The translations under genes and the position numbers were made by a program. Below, in pieces: positions 49,301 to 60,200 of a stretch of 64,000 nt of DNA. Source of the stretch: Aldrovandia affinis (Eukaryota; Chordata; Actinopteri; Notacanthiformes; Halosauridae); NCBI GenBank assembly GCA_029706075.1, contig JAINUG010000147.1:2000145-2064144 (forward strand), in the 5' to 3' direction. Within the stretch, counting starts at the first letter, position 1. Each line of letters begins with the position of its first letter. The notes beneath the pieces were generated by a model. That model did not search any database and had not been told where the DNA came from. It was given only the letters and a program-made list of their open reading frames with translations.

Positions 49301-52300
49301 GAATAGCATGTTCTCTTAGGATGCCAAACATTTCCCCTATTGACCCACTAATGATGAGCAAGAATGAGCATGTGGGAATCTGCTACACGGATAGGAATGT
49401 GACCAATCAGCAGAGCTGGAAACACAGTAGTCAACGCTGATTAACATTTCCAGGAGTGCATCGAGTGCTCATGTTTCTGTGCGTGTTTAGATGTCAACGC
49501 CGGCACGTGAGTCGAGGTCATGGCACTGTGTATGCATGTATGTATGTATGTACGTAGTGAATGTGTGTGTGTGAGCACAAAAACGAGTACAGAATACAGG
49601 CATACAGTTAGTCCCACTATCATTCTGCATCATTTATATAGTGTTTTATAAGTTATTTTTATGTATCTTTCTTTCGGCACAGTCAAGGACTGCATCTCAA
49701 ATTTCGTTGTACATGTACAATGACAATAAAGGCTGATTTGATTTGATTTGATTAACCGTGATGTCATTAAACATGGATGATTATTGGGCTGCCGGGTGGT
49801 GCATCCTGTTCAGCAGCCCCATGGGGTGATGCATAATTGGCAGTAGTGTGAGCCCAGGGAGGGAGGGATGCAGTCGTGGGGGTTGTCCATGTCTCGTCAC
49901 ACTGTCTTCCTCCCACTCATGTCTGTGTGAGCTCAACTCTGCAAACTGCAGTGTGAAGGCTTAGGTGACGGTGTGCACTTACAATTATAATCTTTCTTAG
50001 GCCATGTTCCACGCAGTTTTTTTACACTGGGCTAATTTGAATTGATCTTTTCGCATACCTCTCCTAGATGCACATACACCATCAGAGCGCAGGGTCAGCC
50101 ATAGTACTGCGCCCCTGGAGCAGTGTAAGGGTTCAGTGCCTTGCTCAAGGTCACTTTGGCAGTGCCCCAGGAAGTGAACTAGCATCCCTCCGGTTTCCAG
50201 TTCATTGTTTTTTGTTGGCCTTCCTGAGATCCGAGCCAGCAGCCCTCCGCTTGCCAGCCCGTGTCGCGAACCCGAATAAATAATAAATAAATAAAGAGGC
50301 GGCTGACATAATGTGTTTTTGGAGGAGGGTGTGCGCTTGTCTGCTTTCTCCCGAATTGACAACGGGGGGTTGCAGCGAGCGTGGCCTAAGAGTATGATTT
50401 GGCATTACAAAATTGGGAGAAAACCCCCCACATTTTCCTCCATTATAGGAGATGCAGTAATAATATATAATATATGCGCCATTTAGCAGACGCTTTTATC
50501 CAAAGCGACTTACAGTAATGAATTCATACATTTTTCATTATATGTTGTCCCAGTGGGAAATGAACCCACAACCTCAGTGTTACTGAGCCACACAGACCCG
50601 CAGTAATGTCGTGTTTAATGTCCTGCAGATCCACGTGCTGACCTTCACGGTCTACCAGCTGCTGTCCTCCGTGAGTTCCTCGCTGAAGAGCGGAGACCTG
50701 GACACCTCCATGGACCTGCTCATAGAGGTCAGGAGCCCCACCATTGAGCGCTCTTTTGTTCATCAGCTACTTCTGCTTACGCTACTCTTCATTATGGAGT
50801 ACTGCACTGTCCCCGTTCATCTGGGTGTTTATCAGAAGCCTCTTATGTTGCCATTCGGATGGACGGATAATTATGGCATAACGTCAGGCTTACTGAAACT
50901 AACCTTGTAACTGATTTAAAAGCAACCGCTGTCTTTCAGTGAGGCGTGAGCTTGGATTTGATGAGATGGAGATGCGTTTGTGGTTGTTTGAAATCTAACT
51001 AGTCTTTGCCAGTGTGTAGCGTTCTAATTGGCTTAAAGGCTTGAAGGTTGTGTTTTCGCTATTTGAAATAAAGTGACTCATTGTGAACAGCCAGTACGAT
51101 TTGTTGTTAGGCTGACTAAATAACACGGGATCCACACTTCTGTCCCAGATCTTCAACAACGAGCTGTTTGGGTCCGTTGCGGAGGAGAAGGATGTGAAAG
51201 GCATCGTCTCCAAGGTGATGGAGGCGCGCAGCAGCAAGAGCATGGACTCGTACGAGTTCCTGGCCCAGTTCGCCGGGAAGGATCGCGTCGCCCATCTCAT
51301 CCTGCCACTCAAAGAGGTAGGAGGAGCCATTCCCCTCATATTGTTAAAGGTGTTTTGTGGGGGCCTCCCAGGTGGTGTAGCGGTAGAACGTCCAACGCTG
51401 CCCACTGTGACCAGGGTTCGATTCCACCGGTCGCGCCAGTTTCAGCTTTGGTCGGGAGTGCCACTAGGGGGCAGTAATTGGCTGTCTGCCCCAGAGAGGG
51501 GGGAGGGAAGCCGAAGCGAGTTCACTGCGTATAGGAGTGGCCCTGTGTGCATACCGGAGTTACGGCGATGGCTTGGCTTGGTGGGTTCCGGCTCAGAGGA
51601 GGCGGTGCTCAGCCGCATGTCACTGCTGGTTTCAGGACTACAGCAGCGAACTCTCAATATGAGGGAGGGGGATAATTGACATGAAAAAGAGGGTATAATT
51701 GGATATTAAAATTTGGGAGAGAAACGGGGAGAAAGCAGCAGAAAGAGGAAAATAGAATTGAGTGATTTCCACGAGTTTCAGAGGAGTGTTGAGCCCAGGT
51801 GCTCCAGAACCTAAACACTCCCCCCCTGTTTCCTGTAGATCCTGGATACCACGGCCAGTTTGAAGGTTTCCCGGAGGGTCCACGCGGTCCTGCGGCGAAT
51901 TGTGTCCGGACTTCTGCTCAACAAGGTCATGACCCCTCAGGCCATCCTGCTGCTGAGCCACGGGCTGGTCAACGAGAGCCTGCCACTGCTCACACAGAAG
52001 AACAAGTACGATGCGCATGCACACACACACATACGCACGTATGCACGCACACATATACACATATATATACATACATACACCTACACACACACGCATGCAC
52101 ACACACATATACACACATACACACACACATATACACAGACACACACATGCACATTCATGCACACATATATACACACACACGCACACACACAGACACGCCG
52201 CTGAACACACATACACTGACAAATACTCACACACACACACACACACACAGGTATGGACCCTGTGACCACACAATGACCACAAAACACACTGTCACACAAT

Positions 52301-53366
52301 GCACATTTAATAATACTGTCCGCTCAGTATAACAGTGTTATTTTGTGTTGTTGGTGGAAATGTGATGGTTTTTCCTCTTGTAGGGAGAAGGCGGTGGTGC
52401 CCCCCCCAGACCCCCGTCTGCCGCCGCCCAGCTGCCTCCTCCTGCCCCCCACGCCCAAACGGGGCGGGAAGAGAGCACCGGTCAGCAGCCGCACCAACGT
52501 GCACATCCTGGTGGACACCGGGCTCAGGGTAATGCCACGCTGCACCACTCACATTCTTTACTTCTTTTGTTTCCATTTGGTTTCTCCCTAATTCGGATTG
52601 GCCAGTTTGTGCCTCTTGAATCACTGCTGTGCTGCCCACACCCACTTTAGGAGCACTGTATCTAAGCAGACAGGTTTCAGAGACACCCAGACAAGAGGTG
52701 TAAAGGGCCAATGTAGAATGTGCATTTCTGCTTCCTGCGTCTGAGAGCACGGGACTCGAGAATACTCTGTGTTTAGAATCATACTGTTCTCGGGCTGGCG
52801 GATAGCGTAGCGGTCTAATGCACCGTATTTGGCTGGTCCGATACGATTGTGGCTGCCTATCAGGGACGCGGTTCGAAACCCGTCTCTGCCAGACCAGCCC
52901 TGGTTGTTTGCCCTGATCGGGGGCGGTGTTTGGCTATCCGCCCCAGGGAGAGGGGGAAGGGTGAGCCAGCTCGAGTTCGCCGTGAAGCACGTAAGGGAGT
53001 CTCCAGAACGTGGGTGGGCGAACTCCGTCTCGAAGGAAGCAGGGGAGGGCAAATCAAATAGCGGGTATAATTGGCCACTAAATTGGGAGAAAGAAACTGG
53101 AAAAAATCACATTGTTATCAGTTACTCCACAAAGCCGAAGAGACAGTTTTGTGTGACGCCTTGCCGCTAACTGCGAACGTTCTCATTGCAACTGTTTGGA
53201 TACCAAATAAAACTGAACTTTCTAATGACATCGGAAAACTCCCTTTATTTGGTATCCACAGTCACAATAGTGGAGACAGGATAGTGCTGCTTCTTGCAGC
53301 TGGGGTCAGTTCCCCTTGTGGAACGTGGGAGCTGCCTTGGCCCTTGTTTTGGTTTATTTTGCATAG

Positions 53367-53402
<36 letters not shown>

Positions 53403-56400
53403 TCATTAGACCTTACCCTTTTGGTGTTCAGACCTGTAACACACACAGGTCTAAGGGGAGAGAAACAATATTCAAGAATAGAGTGCCTCAGAGCACTTCA
53501 AGCTGAGGGTAGAGCCCCCCCCAACATCACCCACACTGGGAATCTCCTGAACAGGACTGTCTGTCTGTCCTCTTCTCCTCAGCTGCTCCACATGAGTCTG
53601 AAGAAGTCCAAAGTCAACTCATCAGAAGCGTCTGTCCTGGAGATGCTGGATCCGTTTGTCTCACTGCTGCTGGACTGCCTCTGCTCCATGCACGTTAAGG
53701 TGAGTCCTGTCCAGATGTCTGCTTTCTTGCCTGTGTGTGCGTGTGAGAGAGAGGGAGAGATGAATGACACACTGCTGTTGTGGAAAAAAACTCACTGGGA
53801 TCAGAGAGGACTTCTTCTACAACAGGGGTATTCAAATCCAGGCCTCGAGGTCCGCAGTGTCTGCAGGCATTTGCTCCATCCACACACTGCACCACCTGAT
53901 TTCTCTCAGCTCGCTTTCTGGACCAAGGAGGTATTATTTAAAATCAGGTGGTGTAGTGCATGGTTGGAGCAAATACCTGCAGACACTGCGGACCTCGAGG
54001 CCTGGATTTGAATAGCCCCATTCTACAGTATAAAATCTTTTATTACGCGCAGCTGCACGGAGACCCGTATCTCACAGAAACAGAATCTCCCACCTTCAGG
54101 TTTAAATGCCATATTTATAGTAAACAACCTTAACGGGGAGGTCACCAAAATAAGTTAGTAAAACAACGAGAGGGGGGGGGGGTTCCTGCAGTGAGAAAAC
54201 GCCACAAAGGAACAGACGTCCCTTTGATCTTTTGGCGGGAAGATGTTTTGTTAGCCGAGCCTCACCTGTGGCCATTTACAGAGACGTAGAACCGATTTCC
54301 TGCCTGCAGGAAACCGATTTCCTCAGCATTTCATCATTATACAAGCAGGGCAGAGTTTGTCCTTCAGCAGCTGCTCTCTGCTCCAGGTGATCACCGAGGC
54401 GCTGCAGTCTCTGTCCTGGATCCTGCGCTTCCCTCTGCCCGCGGTGGAGAGCAGCGCTGAGAGGCTCACACAGCAGCTCTTCCTCCTGCTGAAGGACTAC
54501 GCCAAGGCCGGCGCCGCCCGCGGAGAGAACTTCATGCTGGTCCTCAACTGCTTCAAGGTACAACCGCTTTGTGGTTCTGCGTGGCTCAGGAGGTAAAGTG
54601 TGGCTCAGTAGGTAACGCTGAGGTTCCCACTGGGACCACATATACTGAAAAATGTATGCATTCACTACTGTAAGTCGCTTTGGATAAAAGCCTCTGCTAA
54701 ATGGCATGTTATATATTAGGGTGCTTACGGCTGCAACAGTAACTCATTTTAATATATTGAACACATTTCACTGATGGGAAACTGAACTTAAACTGAGTCT
54801 GAACTATCAATATAAATTGAACATACTCTACACTACTGATCTCATGAAATGTACTGGTGTTTGGTTTCTATGGAGTAGGCTCCATACCTAGCAACGGCAT
54901 AAAAATATGTGCCAAAATGCAGGATATGAATGACTCATTAGGTTTTATTGGATTACAATGACACATTTACACTGTTGATCATTCATTTCTACAGTAAAAA
55001 CTGCATTCACTACTGTAAGTCGCTTTGGATAAAAGTGTTTGCTAAATAGCATAATTATGCATCTCCAGACACACCTGAATATTTACACATCAGTAGGTAA
55101 ATCAGCATTCAGAACTGTCCCTCTGCCATTAATCTTAATTCTGTCCGTCTGTATTCTGTCAGTGATCACATCCCTTTGGTGATATCTGTATGTTTACATC
55201 ATCCCTTTGGTGATATTGGTGATATCTGATATGTTTCACATCCCTTTGGTGATATCTGCACCGTGATCACATCCCTTTGGTGATATCCGTGTGATCACAT
55301 CCCTTTGGTGATACTTTTTGTTTGATATCTGTATGTTTTCCGTGGACTATGTCTTTCCATCATCACCATCCTGGTAAAGAGCATGAAGAGTCACCAGATC
55401 TCAGACAAGCAGCTGCAAGTGCTGCTGGGATACGCTGAGGAGGACATCTTCGACCAATCCCGCCAGGCCACGGCCTTCGGCCTCCTGAAGGTTGTACGCT
55501 CAGCTGTGTTCACACAGGCCATGGGCCATACCAACCTGTATAACCCTCTGTTCTCTTGGCTATATTAACCTGCAACCCCCTCTTGTCTAGTTTACATTAA
55601 CCTGTAGTTCCTCCAGGTTACAATAACCTGTATCCGCCCCCCCTCCTCCTGGTTACATTAATCTCTAGTTCTTCTGAGATATTATTGACCTTTATCTCCC
55701 TGTCCTCTTAGGCTGTATTAACCTGTAGTTCCTTCAGGCTATATTAACTTCTATATATTAACAGGCTATATTGGCTTCTAGATAATGTTCCTCTGTAAAT
55801 AGACAGTCGGGTAGGTAGGGTAGTATGTATGTAATTGATTCTTATGATCTCTATTGTAGAGTAATGTAAATGTATTTGGTATTGTTGCTATTTATTGGAA
55901 TTTAGTTTATGCTGCCAAAGCCTAATGTTAATGTATTTTGTATTTTTGTTATTTATTATAACCTTTATTATGCTGCCAATGCCTAACACCACAGACACAA
56001 CACACACACACACACACACACACACCACCATGACACCTAATAACAACCAGGACCACAATGGAAATAAATCCTAGGACTTATTCTGTGTCATCCTTGATGT
56101 CTTTTTTAAATGTGCATGTACATCAGGATGTATCCATGTATTGTATTCTATAAGTGAAACTAAACTAAAAGCATGGTGTCTCCCTTTCTCCTGTAGGCTA
56201 TATTGTCCAGGAAGCTGGTGGTGCCAGAGATGGAGGATGTGTTGAAGAAAGTGGCCAAGCTGTCAGTCACTGGTCAGAACGGACAAATCAGGGTCCAGTG
56301 TAGGCAGGTCAGTCAGCCACTCAAGTGTCTTTGTCGGATTAGATTCGATATCTAGATATTGTCTGTTTTCACAGAAATGTACTTAGTGCTTTGTGGTAAC

Positions 56401-57165
56401 AAAAAGAAGACATACACATTCAACACTATACAAGGTGCACACCCACACAGTATACAAGGTACACACAGCACACCATGTATAATACACTATAAACATCAAC
56501 AGTCTAAAAAAATAAAAAGCACAATTCACAACATCCTAAAGACCTACATTGCAGTCCAGCGTTAAGGCCCTGCCTCTTATCAAACTGTCTACTCCCCTGC
56601 CTGCTTAGAAGGCCAGTGGAGTATAAAACTTCACATGAAAGACTTGCAGAACAAATATAATAAAACATTGCACTGTTCACGCGAGTCGCCTGCTGTGCAT
56701 GGGCACAGAAGTCACAGAAGTCCCTGTGCACCGTGAGATGTCGGTTGTGGTTTGTCCTGCAGGGAGTGCTGTTTTTTTCTAAACAGCTGTAGATTATAGA
56801 GTTATGTGACTTGCGTAGCCAGGGTGTGGTCTATCAAATGGAATTATGTACCTCATGGGAGTTTGTGCTACATATCTTTTAAACAGATTTACCTGAAATA
56901 CCTCCTGGATTATCCCCTGGGGAAAAAGTTGAGGAAACACCTGGACTTTATAGTTGCACAGCTGAGGTATGTGTGTGCGTAACAGAATTAGTTCAAGATG
57001 GTTCAAAATCCTCTGATAGTTCTGTGATAAATGAAACCATTGAAATGTCTTCCCTTGCTTTCTGTCCCTCTCTTTCTCTCAGTTACGAGTATGACACTGG
57101 GAGAGAGTCCGTTCTCGAGATGATGGCCTACATCTTCCAGACTTTCCCTCAGGTATCACTGCGTG

Positions 57166-57202
<37 letters not shown>

Positions 57203-57215
57203 TTTTACACTTTGA

Positions 57216-57253
<38 letters not shown>

Positions 57254-60200
57254 TACACTTTGACAAGTGTGTGTGTGTGTGTGTGTGTTTGTATCACATG
57301 TCATCTGTGCCATCTCCCAGGATCATCTGCACAACCACTGTGGACTGTTCTTCGTTCCGTTGGCACTGGCCATGGTGAACGACGACTCATCGCGCTGTAA
57401 GAAGATGGCGGCTCTGGCTATCAAGTCACTGCTGAGCAAACAAGACTTGGACCACCAGAACAACATGTACACTCTGGTCAGCACCTGGCTGTCCAGTGAA
57501 AAGGTAAACTCACCTGGTCTTCATCTGGCCCTCTTGCTTCAAAGTCTTTACCTCCGAACAGGTGACTGTGACCTCCGACCCCATGTGTGTAGGACAGTAT
57601 TAGGAGCCCTTTGTCCTGTGTGTGTAGAACAGGAAAAGGCCACGTCTGATCCATGTGAGTAGAACCAGAAATGATGACCTTTGATCCTTGTATAAGAACA
57701 TAAGAATACATAATGACGAGAACGGGTCGTTCAGCCCATCTAGGCTCGTCATGTCCTAATCTAAAGAGTATCTAGTACTGCATCTAGCCTGGACTCGAAT
57801 AGCCCCAAGTGTTTCTGCCTCTACTACCCAGCCTGGCAAACTGTTCCAGGCATTGACAACTCTCTGTGTGAAGAAAAACTTCAGAATATCCCTGCGAAAT
57901 TTGCCTTTGACTAATTTCCACCTGTGGCCTCTTGTTCTGCTACCACATATTTCCTGTTCTTCTGTGCGTAGAACAGAAGATGTGGACTTGGAACCCATTG
58001 TGTAGAACTTGAAATGGTGAACACGAAATGGCACGTTTGTGACCCCTCTGTGCCGACTCTTTCAGGTGCCCCATCGGCGGCTGGGCGCTCAGGTGTGTGG
58101 GCTCTTTGTGGAAGTGCAGGGGGAGGAGTTTTCCAGTCGCCTTAACACCCTTCTTCCCCTGATCGAGAAAGAGCTCCAGCCATCCAACTACGAAGACGTG
58201 AGACCTTCCCCCGAGACATTTCGCTTGCATTTGCTTTTTGGTCATCTGCACTACACTACAATTTAATAATAATAAATAAATATATTTATTTAATGTTGCT
58301 TTTGAAATATTGATGGAACATTCCCCACTTAAATTCCACCATGAGAACAACATTAAATCCAGCTGACAGGGGTGTTCCTCTCTCTTTCTCTGTGTATAAT
58401 ATCACGGAGATGACAACAGGTAGGGGGAACAGAGTTCGAATACAGGGTCACAGGGTTAGGGTGTAGTGTTGGGGTGAAGGTTGCAAGGTCTTTAACATTT
58501 ATTTTCTTCCCCCCTCTGTGCCAGATTGAAGAGGAGACGGAGGAAAAAGCAGCCGACAGACTGCTCTTCAGCTTCCTGACTCTCGTCACCAAACTGATTA
58601 AGGAGTGCAGCTTCCTCCAGCTCAGTAAACCAGCGGAGACCCTCACTCAAATCTGGAGTACGTCTATCTGGGGTCCTGCATTTACGTGGACCATTTTACC
58701 TATAAACCAGTACAGACCGTCACTCTTCTGTCCACATGTTGAAAATGTTGTGCAGATCAATACCTGGTATCAGACTAATTCAGATAAAACCTTAGAAATG
58801 CTCACCTCAGGGGCGGCGGATAGCATAGCGGTCTAACGCACCGTATTTTGGCTGGTCCGGTGTGCGCTGCCTGTCAGGGACGCGGTTTGAAACCCGCGTC
58901 TCTACCAGACCAGCCCTGGTCGTCAGCCCCGATCAGGGGCGGCTTTGGCTGGCCGCCCCAGGGGGGAAGGGGGAGGGTGAGCCAGCTCAGGTTTGCCGTG
59001 AAGCACGTAAGGGTGTCTCCAGAATGTGGGTGGGCGAATTCCGTCTTGAAGGAAGTGGAATTCGCTGCCCACAGAGAATTAGCTGCCTCATAGAGATGAG
59101 CGGTGGACCCGTGTGGAGAGGATAGATCAAAATAAATATAGGGTGTAATTGGCTACTAAATTGGGGGAAAAACAGGAAAAAATCTGAAACAAAAAAAAAA
59201 AAACGCTCACCTCATGCACTCTTCGCCTGTTTCTGCCCTCTGAAAATGTCAAAAATAAAACCGTGATACCGTCTGATCGACTGACTGTTCTGTGCCGTTC
59301 CTCAGACCACACTCACTCCCACCTGCGCTACCCTCACTCCTGGGTGTGGCTGACGGCCTCCCAGCTGTTTGGCCAGCTGTTCGCCGCCCACAAGCCAGAA
59401 GAGCTGGTCGCCCAGTGGAGAGGACTGGGGGATGATACCACGGCAACAGGACCAGCAGCCACCACGTACCTCGTCACAAACCTGGACAAGAAGGTGAGCG
59501 AACAGTCAGTCACGCCTTAGGAGGGCTGGATGGGGAAGAGTGGGGTTTGGAGGATGGGTGGAGGATGGGGGGGGCCGATGTTTGGATGGTCACATTCAGT
59601 TGAGAAAGGAAGAACTTTCCATTTGAGCATTCGCATGTGTACAGCACATCAGATTGGTAGTGTTGTGCATCCGGCCATGACGGGTGTGCGGTAGCTGAAA
59701 TGTGGTCAGGTGTGTATTTGTTAAAAAGTGGTCGCGCCCACCAGCTTCTCCTCCGCCTGCAGCAGAGCGATGATAGTAAAGGGCCGCTGTTCTGTTCCCC
59801 GTCTCTGGGGGCGCCACGCTCCCTGTCCCGGGACACTGGGCTGTTGTATTCAGTGGGGATAATGTCTCTGCTGGATCCCAGCCCAGTGGATCTCATACTC
59901 CACAGTATACTGGGCTGTTGTGTTCTGACTTTGTTGGGACAAAGGGCCCCTCTCTCTCTCCAAGCTCTGTCCTGGCATATGAGATGTTGCGTTGATGGGC
60001 TCTTATCAGATATAACCCTCTCTTCCTCTCCCTGCTTCCTTTCCCAGATGAGAGAGTTGGTCTTATCATTCTGCAGTCAGCTTCAGTCCAAGTTCCTGGA
60101 TGTGTCGATGGGCGAACAGGTACGAGGGCCTGGGACAGGACATTTTTTCCCCCAACATTAGCCTGGCACAGGATGGCTATTGTTCAAGGTCAACACAATG

